DNA of 64,000 nt from Diplosphaera chodatii (lineage: Eukaryota; Chlorophyta; Trebouxiophyceae; Prasiolales; Stichococcaceae), in the NCBI GenBank assembly GCA_032358165.1, contig JAALGY010000010.1, positions 1,116,001-1,180,000 of the forward strand, written 5' to 3'. Each line of letters begins with the position of its first letter. Position 1 is the first letter of the stretch. The notes under the pieces are model-generated. The model searched no databases and was not told the origin of the DNA. It saw only the letters and a list, made by a program, of their open reading frames with translations. Shown here piece by piece: positions 1 to 11,233 of this stretch. The translations under genes and the position numbers were made by a program.

Positions 1-2992
1 GCGTCCTGCCATCGCACGAGACACCTCCAAGGCCCTGCTGTGCAGCCATTTGCGCATGCCACATGCATTGCCAAACCAGCTGGGCACATCAGCTCTCACG
101 CTGTGGCTCGCCCATGCATCAAACGTTTGAGCAAAACCCGTCTTCTGCCGTGTCTCCGCAGGCACCCCCCAGAACCAGTTCTCCCTGTACGTGCTGGCGC
201 TGTACTGGGCCCCCACCGGCTGCCCCGCAGGTGTGCTGTGCCGTTACACCTGACCCCAAGCAATCAGAACAGACTAAGCACGCCACGCCTGTGGGCACCG
301 CTCTTTCCGCGTGTAGCATCGCTGCAGACGGCCTGTGATGCGTGGTTTTGGACGCCCATGAGCTGGCCTCGGGATGCTGGAGAATGGGGCTCACTTGCGC
401 TTGTGCCATGCCTGCAGTCGGCCTGGGCAACGGCGGCTTCTGCAGCGCGTACACCCAGAAGGGCTTCCACGCCGAAAACAACCTGGTGCGGCATCCTCTC
501 TTGTGCCGTTGACAGCTGGCGGTTGGCGCCTCTGCACCCGGGCCAGTGCACATGCACCCATTCTGGCATTTGCTGCACACAGGTTTTGCAGCCCTTCCAC
601 GGCGTTCAGACCAGTCAAATGACGATTAGTAAGGAGAGATGTGATCGTCATGCATGCAGGTGCTGCACGGCCTGTGGCCCGACTTCGGCCAGATCTACAA
701 CTCTCCAGGCAACCCGGCCCCCTACGTTGGCTTCCCGCAGTGGTGCAACGGGTGAGCGCTGCTGCAGGCAGACCTGCACTCCAGCCTCGCACCCAGTTAC
801 CGCATCCTGTCACAAACTAGTCCAAGGGCGGTGCCTGGCTGCACAACGACGTGCCCACAACCTGCCAGATCGGTAGCTCATGCTCGAGTGGCTGCGCGTA
901 GCATGCGCTGGTTGTGTGTATCCGCATGCTGCATGCTGTGGGTGAAAACCCTCCCGACTGACACGACGTTCCTGCTGCCACCCTTCACAGCGACGCGGGC
1001 GACTTCTTCGAGTGCAGCATCCAGGGCAAGCTGTGTAGCCCGTCCACCCCGGGCTTCAACGTCAGCTCCCCCACCTTCAGCCAGTCGCAGTACGAGTTCT
1101 GCCTGCGCGCGCAGAACGGCCCGTCCAAGTGCCTGGTGCGCCGCCGCCGCTGCCCAGCAGCCCACCCTAGACATCTGTGCTTCACTCCATGGCCTGCCAA
1201 GCTGTTCAGCCCATTGGCGGCTGTGTACGGCCGTCAACCAGTCATCCGCCGTTTTCTGGAGGACAAGGCGATGCTGTGTGTGGAGATGCTGCGCATGCTG
1301 GTGGTGCCAGCACACACGCCTGCTCTGCTGGCGTGAGCACACAATTGAAGCCTGCCAGCTGGTGCGGCAGGTGCCGGACTCTGTCATCCGCCGCTACAAC
1401 GAGGAGTGGAAGGTGTACGCGCCCGGCTTCGTCGGCGCCAACTCCACCGGCGGCTACGGCTTCCTGGACCACGAGTTCACCAAGGTACCGTGTCAGAAAT
1501 GGTGCTAGTGGTTGTGTACTTGCTGGGCTCAGGGTTTGAGATCGTGTACGGCAGGCCGTATCTGTACCTCTCAAGTGCAGCCTTCCACCAAGTCCTTTGG
1601 CCATGCTGCCCGTGTCGTGGGCGAGTCCTGCAGCCTCTTGCTGTGGTGGATCGGCACGCCAATCACCTACATGCCGTTTTCCCCCTTTGCAGCACGCCAC
1701 CTGCATCGGCGGCAAGCTCACGCGCTCCAAGGCCGCGTTCTTCGGCACCGCCCTGGACTACACCAAGACGTACACCAAGGCCGGCACCGCCGCCCAGCGC
1801 GCCTTCTCCGCCAACGCCGGCAAGAACGTCAGCATCGACTTCCTCAACGCCGCCTACTCCGCGCCCCTGATCAACCAGGTGACGGTTTGTGATTTGTGAT
1901 TTGAGATTCTGACCCAGCAGCAGCCCGGCCCTGGCCTCCTGATCGCGGCCACCTGACACGCCGCCTGAACCGGGTGGTGCCGCAACCTTGCTCTGCTATC
2001 CTGGAGGGCTGAGAGTTGCACATCACCAATCAGCACCAGGCCCGTTGGCTGTTGCATCCTTGCACCCTGGTGTCCTGTGCTGCTGCTGGGTGCATGTCCT
2101 GCTGGGCGTCTCGAGCTTGTTGTCGCTGGACTGCACTGTGGTCGGCGCAAGACATGCCGCCATCATGGTGATCCCTGGATGATGATCCCTGGTGGATCTG
2201 TCTGCAGGGCACCACGGACCTGTCGGTGGACGGCCGCCTGGCCGAGGACTACTACTTCGAGGATGACGAGCACTACCACGGCCGCCGCTACAAGTGAGGC
2301 GGGGGAGCACCCGGCATTGGCAACTGAAGATGGGGGTGCTGACACCAACCGCCTGCCCAGAACATGCGTTGCTGACGTGCACACAGTGGCTGACTGCTGC
2401 TGGCATCTTTATCCAACAGTGACGACGATGACGATAGCTACCGGCGCCGCAAGCAGAAGAACTACAACCCATTGAAGCAGACACCGAGGCTGGCCAAGTA
2501 CGTCATCTTGCTCTTGTGTGCCCGCAGTTAGGAATCTGGTTGCAATGGCATGCTGCTGCCTGGCAGAGAAGCGTCACTGTCGTGGGCAGCTATGACAGGG
2601 CCGCTGCTGCTGGTCTGTCCTGGGATTACTGTGAGTTTGATGTAGACGCTTCATCTGGTTTTTCTGCAGGTACGCTGCCTTCCAGTGCAATGCAAGGTGC
2701 CAGATCAACGAGGTGTGGTACTGCATCGGCCGCGACTCTGAGGTGCGTGGGAATGCCTGTCTGCCACCAGCTCGATGACCTTTCGCTTAGTGCATCCAGC
2801 TGCGATTGCTCGAGCATGTTGCCACAAGGTCGTGCTGCACAGCGCGCGCACACATCATCAATCAAGCGCCAAACCGCATGTTTGCTGCAGGGCTACCCCA
2901 CCGGCCTGTATGCCTGCGGTCCCGGGGAGCTGGCGTCTGACACCTGCGTCTCCCGGGGCTGCACGACCGTGCAGATCCCGGCGTACGCTTGA
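1..2992 (+). CDS. Ribonuclease T2 family protein, 5' partial, spliced
   Basis: Secreted or vacuolar endoribonuclease that cleaves single-stranded RNA through a 2',3'-cyclic phosphate. Both catalytic blocks are visible: CAS I as LHGLWPDFG (exon from 660) and CAS II as DHEFTKHATC, which is split by an intron (about 1466-1487, resuming at 1691); each carries its catalytic His. Further exons begin near 162 (PQNQFSLYVLALYW), 418, 821, 991, 1370, 2209, 2421, 2671 and 2891. The protein ends in a Cys-rich segment typical of T2 enzymes (EVWYCIGRDSEG, then CVSRGC) and stops at 2990-2992. Cysteines and NxS/T sites (ANST, NVSS) fit the secretory route. The start codon and signal peptide lie left of the window. 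An acidic-then-basic insert (DDDDD, RRRKQK) near 2423-2460 is not usual for the family. The junctions at 751/821 and 872/991 do not join in frame with the obvious GT-AG pairs, so that middle part is uncertain. Confidence 0.9.
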
Positions 2993-3202
2993 GCGGCAAT
3001 GCCAAACCTCTAGTTCCGATGCTGATCGCATTCATACCGTGATTCTGCATCCCATAGCTGTCAGGCGCTTTTGCTGGTACTGTCAGACACCAGATGCAGG
3101 GCTGCACATGTGTGTGGAGCTGCATGATTTTGACACATGGCCCCATGTGGCTGCAAATGACCACCATCTGTTTACATTCATATGTCACCACGTGATTGCT
3201 TG

Positions 3203-3217
3203 TGTAAATACGTTACA
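3203..3217. terminator. Palindromic, putatively bidirectional polyadenylation signal
   Basis: TGTAA on the + strand (3203-3207) and TGTAA on the - strand (read as TTACA at 3213-3217) sit 5 bases apart between two convergent genes. The first is 211 bases past the RNase T2 stop; the second is 186 bases past the thioredoxin stop at 3403. TGTAA is the usual poly(A) signal of green algal nuclear genes; assigning it here is inference from the motif and its position. Confidence 0.6.
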
Positions 3218-3402
3218 ACCTTTGTCAATGATGTCGCACACGCCAAACCACGCAAAACTCGCCAGATCATCATCTTTGGGCAGTCTGCAGCTCTAGCCCA
3301 AGCAAGCTTCGCCTGAGCCCAACTGGTGCTGCGGTGCACACTTCCATGCAGCTCCCACACTTCTGTGCTGCGATGAACACCAATCCTGAAAGATCCAAAG
3401 CT

Positions 3403-4807
3403 TCAGGCTGCCACTGGCTCGACCTGCATCGCATGAGCGGGCATCTCAGCCGATGACTTCATTATGTCTGAGGCAATATGGAGGCCACAGCATCGGGTAA
3501 AACATGAGCCTACCGGGACGATGAAGCCGTTTGGATCCAGCCTGAACTTCTTGCCCCTGCATGCCGCAGGCAGCATGCATGTCAGGGTGTGACAGCCCAC
3601 GTTGCTGAGGGTTGTGCGAGTGCGTTGGCATTGAGTGTCAGTGCAGGGGCTGTGGTGCCCCATGCGAGAGCCACGGTAGGACAACCGACAAGCTGCAAAC
3701 CACTTACAGGGCATGCAAGATCAGCTGGAGAATAGCAGGCGGCACCTGTTTTCTGCAAGCGTCGCGATTGCCTTGCGCAGGAGCTTGAGCTTCTGCGGCG
3801 TCATCTGCATCCCCACCAGCCGCCCCTCGCCCCGCCTGTAGAAGGCCTGCACGGCAGTGAAGCTTTTCCCTTCTATTCCTTAAGCCTGGACGCACGACGG
3901 TCCGCAACACATATGTGGCGGGCGCTTGAGCAACGCTGCAGTCGTTCCATCGGAGGGCACACTTCACCATGATGCAGGTATCTGGCTCGAAGAAACCATG
4001 GGTGGCATGCTGCTCAGCACATCCTCATCAAAAAAAAGCTGACGAGATCAAGATGCTTTCCCACCAGGTAAGGAAGCGTCTTGATGGCCTCGCTGCTGGC
4101 CCAGTCCCTCATTTTGTCTGTGTCCACCTGCAGCACCACACGCACCTTGTCATGGCAGCTTTCCGCAGCGCATCGACGGCACTGCACCCACTGGCACGAT
4201 CCATCAGGCTTGGGGGCTTCACGTGCCGGCATCAGCAGGCGCGGGGCTCACCTTGACAAAGGTGCACAGCTTCTGAAGATCCTTCTCTGCTGCCATGCGC
4301 GTCAGGTTTGGCGAGATCATCTTGCAGCCTCCACACCATGGCGTGTAGCAATCTGCTCCAGCAATGGAAGCATACCAGGTGTGAACGTGCATGGACAGGT
4401 GAAGGGGCATGGAGTCAAGCAGTGTTTTCGGTTGCTGGGTGAGTGTGAAAGCATGCTCCAGATGCATCAGGCGCATGTGGCATGTGCGGCCGCTGACCTA
4501 CGAGGACGACATTCGGCGCACCCTCCACCACCTGCTGCAGCTGCTGCTCGCTTTCAACGAAGGTCCAGTGCTGCTCGCCGCTCCGCCACCAGCCATCCTC
4601 TGATGCTCTGCAGGCGAGGCGCGCTTGCCGAGCGGGTCGCGCTGGCTGCCCGGCTGCGCCAAACGGCCTCCAGACTGGCCGTATTACGGAGAGCAAGGGC
4701 TGAGATGGGCTGCTGTGGAGTGCCGTGGTCACGCCGCAGCATGCTGGCTGGCAGCGCATGTGCATGCCGCTGAGGTTGCCTCCGCACATGGCCATGGCGG
4801 TCTGCAT
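3403..4807 (-). CDS. Atypical (ACHT-like) thioredoxin, probably plastid-targeted
   Basis: Thiol-disulfide oxidoreductase. The N-terminus (from 4807) is rich in Arg, Ala, Ser and Pro with few acids (AGQPARPARQARLACRA) and looks like a chloroplast transit peptide. After an intron comes the redox centre TPWCGGCKM near 4330, with a conserved downstream helix (LTRMAAEKDLQKL). The next exon (about 4063-4131) gives VDTDKMRDWASSEAIKTLPY, including the cis-Pro region. The next (about 3747-3857) gives LAFYRRGEGRLVGM, which matches the LPFFRFYRG segment of ACHT proteins. Two small exons add a tail: KKFRLDPNGFIVP, about 3528-3567, and VEPVAA, stop at 3403-3405. All these junctions join in phase. WCGGC differs from classical WCGPC and fits the atypical Cys/His-rich class that oxidises 2-Cys peroxiredoxin. 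MAMCGG or MHMRCQ just inside the N-terminus are alternative starts. Confidence 0.85.
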
Positions 4808-5942
4808 GTCACGTGCCGATCCAAGCTACTGTTCGCCGTGATTCTAAGCGTGATCTGCGTCACGATGGAAGGATGCCCTACGCCACAAACACGCGCGAGG
4901 ATGGCTCAAGTGTGGCAACCTTGGAACTGCGCTGAAAGCTGAAGTGGGTACACGCGACTGACGTGCAAGCGTCCTATGAGGGAGGTCAACGCTGAAGCTA
5001 CGGTACGGCAAACATGCTGGATTGTGCACCAACATGCCATCGATGTTGCAAGGATGGCAGATGTTGCACTGCGAGCCCACCCAGTAGTGCTATTGTGGCT
5101 GCCAGTAGGCAGCTGGCAGTAAAGCGCATCCGTCATTTGCTATAGGGTAGGGAAGGACACTACGGCATGTATCATTGTTCATACGAACGGCATGCTATTC
5201 AAAGATGTATTGCAGGGAAACAGAGTGGGGGCGTGCTTGGCCGTGGCATAATATACGCTTAATAAATGGCGTCATGTGGAAAGGTCGCAGGCGTGACTAC
5301 TCAGCATTACTGTTGCATGCATCATAAGAAGATCAACACATCCTGCGTCCACATCGGATGTCTGAACCCAACAGCGAACTTCGCGTCTTCAGATCGTGCG
5401 AAAATCATAAACGAAATACCGAGCATGCTGACGCAAGGCATGAAACGAACAGTAGAGAGCAATGCAAAGCACGCTCAGCCTTGAAGAATGCGCAGCCCAC
5501 GCTATCTAATGCTGATCTACTGCTACCATGGCCACATTGCATGAGTGTCTAATCTTGCTGACCCCTAGGAAGTGGGACAACTGCAACTCGTCGTGCTTCA
5601 ATGCCTTCTCATGAATCTTCAGTCGTTGTGGCAGTGCATTATCGAAGGCATAAGTGCACCGCCTGCGCCAGAGTGCAGCAGGCAATGCCATCCCACCCAG
5701 ATGTTGTTAGCGAAATGAGGTGCTGCCCATTGTGTACAGGAAAGAGACACGGTAAAGAAATCCGACCCGAACATCCTGATGTGATGCTGAGGTGTGGTGC
5801 TGAGGCGGCGGTGCCCCTCGCTGGCGAGGAGCACGACCAGGAATCTAGGAAAGTGTGCATGCCTGCCCCACAAGGGCATGCACACACCGGCCCCGGCGGC
5901 GGGGGCGGCGGCCCGGTCATCAGGCCAGTGGCGGCGTCCGGC
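4808..5942. other. Intergenic: thioredoxin promoter side and kinase 3' flank
   Basis: No exon with a recognisable domain or a consistent splice pattern is seen on either strand. It should hold the 5' flank of the thioredoxin gene (right of 4807) and the 3' UTR of the kinase ending at 5943. The part around 5160-5560 is clearly less GC-rich than the flanking exons. Open frames here are short and resemble nothing I know. Confidence 0.5.
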
Positions 5943-8900
5943 TCAGTACATGCAGGAGGCCTTGCGGACGGGCGGCACGTGCGGCGCGGAGTGTGCGCCC
6001 AGCGTGCCGTCCAGCGCCCGCAGCGCGTAGGCGGCCCCCGTCACCAGCCCCGCCGCCTGCATTCACACAGCCCGGCAACCCGTCAAGGCTACAGACATTG
6101 GAGACCACTATGCTGAAGCATAAAGCTGCACGGTAGCACAAAGCTGCACGGTCTTTTTGAACAGCACTTCCTGTGGACGTCAAGAGCAGCAGCAGTGCAG
6201 CACCTGAGCGACAGCTAAGCTGCTGGCAGGTGACATACCGGCAGGGAGGGGCGGCGGGCGGACCCCCTGGAGCGGGCCGCCGCCACGATCTCCCGCAGCT
6301 CCCGTGCCGACTGCACCACCGGCTCGCTGCACGCCTTCGTTGACCGCTTCCTCATCAGGTCATCCTCCTGCACACGCAGTGAGGGGACGCCTGTCGGTGG
6401 ACTGAGGCCCTCGGCATGCTGCGCTGCCAGGAGCACATCGCCGACCTCTGTGCGGCTCGGCCCTGGCGAGGAGGGCAGGGCGCCAAACTGGCTGGTGCCT
6501 ACTCCACTACAGCAGCCTGTCACAAACTTGCGCTGCTCTGCTCAACCTCTACAACCCCTGGATTCTAAGCGCACCAGCAGCTGGCCGTTGAGGGCGGCAA
6601 TGCGTGTCGGCATGTCTGCCACGGACCCGAGCTGACTGAACCATGAAAACCCTGAAACCCTGGGGCGCACCAGCAGCTGGCCGTTGAGGGCGGCGAGGGC
6701 GGGGGGCATGCCGGCGCGGGACCAGGGGTGCGCCATCGCCGCCGCCAGGCTCAGCCGCCGCTCCGGGTCCGGCGTCAGCAGCCGCCGCACCAGGTCATCG
6801 CACAGCGGCGACACCTGTGTGAATAACCACCATTAAATGTTACTAAGTAAAATAAAATAAATACTAATCCAGTAGTTAACACGGGGGAGCAGCACACGCC
6901 GTCAGGGCCTGGCGCGCCCTGCCATGAGGGTGTGGCACCTGACAGCATCGCGGGTCAAAGGGATCTGGAGAACAGGCAACTCAGCTGCCGCGCAGCCCTG
7001 TAGCAAGTGGTGACTGATGGGCGGGTGGCAGGAAGGAGATGTAGCACATGGGGACTCACCGGATTGGGCAGCGGCAGGAAGTCGCCGGCCAGGATGCGGG
7101 GCAGCATGTAGCGCATCTTGCGCTGCGGGTCCGCCGCCTCCTCGCCCGCCGTCAGGAACGGAAACCCGCCTGCGCGTGAAGGTGACGCCATTCACGGTAC
7201 AGCCAGCGGAAGGCGGCTTCATCATCTAAGTGAGCACGCTACTGGGCCGTGCAGGAAAGCTAGGCCTCTCGCAGAGCAAGTTCTGTGTCAATGAGAGTGC
7301 GCACCGGCCAGTAGGACGTACAGCACCACGCCCGCGCCCCAGACATCGGTCTTCTTGCCGTCATACACCAGGCACGACAGCACCTGCAGCAGCAACACAT
7401 GCTTTGTGCCCACACTCAAGGCTGTGCACATGGCACGATTGCGGTATGTTATGCGAGCAGCAGGCTCAGTGGGGTGAGTTATGTCTGTTGTTGGTCGAAT
7501 GCTTAACTGCAGTCAGTGTCGACCCACCTCGGGCGCAACATACTCGGGAGTGCCGCAGCCGCTCTTCGACAAGCTGTTGGTCAGGTCCTCGTTCTTTGAG
7601 TAGCCGCTGCAGCAGCAGGACAAGAGGGCCGGTAAGTGCTGGGTGGACATTGATTAGACGTCTCCACTCAACTCAGAGCAGTAACACTGTGGTGGTCAAA
7701 CCAGAGACAGCGAGGGGGAATGAGGGGGCAGCCAGCTCACAAGTCGCATAGCTTCAGCATCGGCCGCGCTCCTGGGCCATGTGTGTTGTCCACGTGCAGC
7801 AGAATGTTGTCCAGCTGCAGGCAGGGCGGCACCGCAATGTCAGCTAAAGGTACAATCCATCACAGATGGTACGCCAAACGTGCACTTTGAAATCTTTAGC
7901 CAGGTGGCGATCTGGGGTAGGAGTAGCTCGGTACGATCAAGGATCGGCAGCCAGATCCCAGAGAATGAGCCTATGCTGGCCCAGTGCACACCTTGACATC
8001 GCGATTGGCAATGCCACGCGCATGGCTGAAGTGCAGCGCCACCAGCAGCTGCTGAAGCAGGCGGCGTGCCTCCACCTCTGCCAAGCCCCGGCCCTGCAGA
8101 CCCGCAGCTGGTTCGTCGGTGCCCCTTGTTCTGTGTCCTGGCCGACCAGGAGCTGACCCCGGACATGGTGGAGTGCGCTCAAGCACGGCAGCGGAAGCGA
8201 CATGCAGGAATGCGGCGCAACAGACCATGCTGCAGCGGACTGCAGGGTTCGCAGGGAAGCAAACGTCATGGTGCCACTCCAGTGCACACCCGTTCGGCCA
8301 TGTAGTTGGCCATATACTCGGCCATGTCGCCCACGTTGCAGTACTCCATCACGATCGCCAGGTGCTCCGGCAGCAGGAAGACGTCCTGCATCATTAGATG
8401 CAACTAGGCTTTAGCGCGAACTCGTGCCAAACTAGGATCATCCAGATTCACCAATCAGCAGGGGTCCTGTGCTGCCGCTCGTCTGCTGCCCATGGGGCAT
8501 GCAGCGGCAGTTTGGACGGGGAACATGGATGCGACATGCAGCAGGCTGGTCATTGCAGCGCACCAGGATCTGCACGATGTGCGGGTGGCCGCTGCACAGG
8601 CGCTGGTTGAACAGCTCGCGGGTGATGGAGGTGTGGGAGAAGGAGTCGCCGCGCGCCACGAACTTGATGGCGACGTGCTGCCCCGTGTGCGCGTCCACCG
8701 CCAGCTGCACGAAGCCCGAGGAGCCCCTGCAGCCGTGTACAAGCTTTTGGTTCAGTTCATACATGCACGTTCTGTGTCCACGGTGTGTGTGGATCATAGC
8801 TTGTGGTCATGCGCAGCCTGGGCCGCAGCATGCCAAACCAACATGGACGTATGCACCATGGCGCCGACGCCCTTCAGAAAGCATGCAGCAGATGGAAGGA

Positions 8901-10317
8901 TGTCGCACAAGTCGTGTCTTTCACTTTGCTGTGGACCGCAGCTTGTGGTCATGCACAGCATGGACCGCAGCATGCAGATCGCCATTGGCACACGAGCCAC
9001 ACCGCCACCACTTGAGCATGTCAGCCAGCATGCGATGGAGGCAGTGCTGCGCCTGACCTGGCCAGCATGCGGACGGTGCGGTAGCGGTGGTGGTCGTGCA
9101 GCGGGTCGTCGGGGTGGGCGGCCCGTGGCGGCGCCGCCGACGAGAATGGCGTGTGCAACGGCACCGCGTGCGGCCGCTGCGCCTTGGGGAGCCCCTGTCG
9201 CGGCTGAGCGCCGGCCTGGCTGGACATGCTGGAGGCGCTGTCGGCGCTGATGGTGCCGCAGCTGCCGCCGCTGGCGCTGTGCAGGTGGGATGACGTGTGC
9301 GCGCTGGGGGCGCCCTCGCAGCGTTGTGCCAGGTGGGGCGCCGCGCCGGCGGTGCAGCGGCGGGAGGTACCCAGGCTACCGGTACTGCCGCTGCCGCTGA
9401 ACAAGAACGCCGCGTCCGACAGCGCCTGCTTCAGGCTGCGCCTGCGCGTGCCGCGCTTGTTCGCCGGCTGCCGCTCGCTGCGGGCGCTGGCGTGGCGGAC
9501 GCAGGGTTGCCTGCGGCAGCACATGCAGCTCGGAAGTCATACGTCGTAGTCTGGGCGTGCAAGCAGTGGCAATCGCTGCGCTTTGTCGCGTGTAGCTGTC
9601 AGCGCAGAGGAGGGTGGCTGATTTGTCGCTAACGGTCGCCGCCACCAGCATCGCAGCCGCGCATGGTCCGCAAGGCCCTAACTAGTACTCTTCCGCGTTG
9701 CTGCCGTGGTCGGGCCGTCGCACAGTTCGGGCTGACGCAAGATCGCTGCGGCGAACCCGGCGTGGAAGTTGCCCGGCATTGTCAGAGGGTAATCGACAAC
9801 GGCAGCTGCAGGTGACCAGGAGTGCGTGCAGGGCCTCCTGAGACGGACCAGGCGTGCTGCAACAAGCACTGCACCGGGATGGTGGCAGCAGATCGGGCAC
9901 CGGCCTGCAGTACCGGGAAGGCGCTGCTAGCTAGAAGCACCCGCTAAACCTGGGATACGGTGCCCGCCCACGGGCTGTGCCCACGCGTTGCGGCAGCGCC
10001 GACATTTGCAATGTGATGCTCTGTTCCAGCAGCCCGTACGCTCATGTACACGGTTAGCTGCTGTATTTCTGTTGCCAGCACGAGCTGATGTCGACGTGGG
10101 CTGCACCGTAGGCAGTGCAGAGCTCCCCACAGCGGCCTCACCTGTCTGCTGCGGCCTTATCGCCGTAGCTCATGTTTGCCGAGTCCTCTAGTGACATGCG
10201 TCGCCCCAACTCGTCCTCCGGCCCGCCGCCGTGCCCCTGTTGCTGGGCTGACAACTGGGATGGCTCCTCGAACGGCGACTTCGCCGCCTTGCTGAAGCGC
10301 TGCATGAGCTTGCCCAT
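5943..10317 (-). CDS. SnRK2-like Ser/Thr protein kinase (active, algal NRD type)
   Basis: Phosphotransferase of the SnRK2-like family, which in algae and plants acts in osmotic, ABA or nutrient-stress signalling. Exon 1 (10142-10317) is Ser/Gln-rich, starts MGKLMQRFSK and ends at a clean GTGAGG donor; exon 2 (9058-9510) is basic and Ser-rich. The kinase domain follows: glycine-loop block GSSGFVQLA, Lys in VAIKFVARGD, alpha-C RELFNQRL, hinge HLAIVMEYC, catalytic loop GIANRDVKLDNILL (Asn replaces His of HRD; Asp, Lys and Asn kept), DFGYSK, activation segment SGCGTPEYVAPE and DVWGAGVVLYV. DFGYSK and GCGTPEY are close to SnRK2. Downstream come an LPRILAGDF block and MAHPWSRAGMPPAL, then a short C-terminal tail (DDLMRKRSTK, stop at 5943-5945). 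The domain looks complete, so activity is expected. Exon 1 could belong to an alternative transcript, but it joins exon 2 in phase. Confidence 0.88.
6569..6694 (-). repeat. Duplicated 30-base exon end in the kinase gene
   Basis: A 30-base stretch coding AALNGQLLVR occurs at 6665-6694, where it is the end of the kinase-domain exon, and again exactly at 6569-6598, 96 bases further downstream in the gene and in the same frame. The upstream copy can donate at AGG|GTTTCA, which joins in phase to the DDLMRKRS exon. The second copy lies inside what would then be intron. Confidence 0.7.
8799..8978. repeat. Imperfect direct repeat in a kinase intron
   Basis: The segments 8799-8835 and 8939-8975 share about 36 positions with a handful of mismatches (both read AGCTTGTGGTCATG, then GCAGCATGC). 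They lie in the intron between the second exon and the glycine-loop exon of the SnRK2-like kinase. No coding role is visible. Confidence 0.5.
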
Positions 10318-11233
10318 ACTGTGCAGGCTGCAGCGGACACCTAATGGCCGATCAGCAACGTTCTGTTACCTGTGTGTGAGCTGCAGCGCTGCTGCAGTTT
10401 ACGGTGCTACGAATACGGGCTGCACTGCACGGCAACAGAAGCCCCCCCCGTGAGCGAAAGTTGGCCAGATACTTGCAAAAGGGGTCAGTACAACGAGAAG
10501 TGTCTCAGACCCCACCCACGAGTAGCATAGTACGGTTCGTGTGCATGATGTGGCCGGGGATCTGGGCCCCTTTATGCAAGCTGCAGTCGGCTGGTACAAA
10601 ACAGGTTGTGCTCAGGCTGAAGTGCTAAGACTGCGTAGCACTGCCAGGCCGCCAGCAGCGCGGTGTACGTATTTCCAGCCAGACCTCACACCGGATTGTG
10701 ACCCAGCGCTTTACATTATCATCATCAAACATGGTAGCCTATTCACAAGCAACAGGAACAACAGGGTAGCAAACGATCGAACAGAAGCTGCAGGAAACAC
10801 GGTGCAGACCAGCCCAACTAAACCTGACGACATCGTCATTGGCAACAGGTAAAAGGGAGTGCCCACACAGGGCGGGGCGGCGTCTGAAGGTGGAGACCAC
10901 AGATGAGCGACACTTTATTCACGATACTGCCGGACTCTGATGCACATCCTTTGCACGGATGCTTGCTGCGTCGGCTGCTGCTGAATTTTGAAGTGTGATC
11001 TATTCAGCTGCCAACTGTCCCGCATCGTGCTCGCTGTCACGGTTATCAAGCCGCGGCCATGCACGGCCCTGCAGCAAGGCGGTGGCGCTGCTGAGAATAC
11101 CACGAACGCACGACAGCAACATGCACATCGCAGCTTGCTGTGTCATGTTCACACTCTGCTCGAGTCGTGTTTTGCCGGCAGCACATGTTGCACGTGCCAC
11201 CGTGGGCGCCAAATCACCTGTCTCCGTCCCAAG
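10318..11233. other. Intergenic between two kinase genes
   Basis: Upstream region of the 5943-10317 kinase and downstream flank of the pseudokinase gene. TGTAA on the - strand (TTACA at 10711-10715) is a possible poly(A) signal for the pseudokinase transcript, about 520 bases past its proposed stop. No gene is supported here. Confidence 0.45.
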
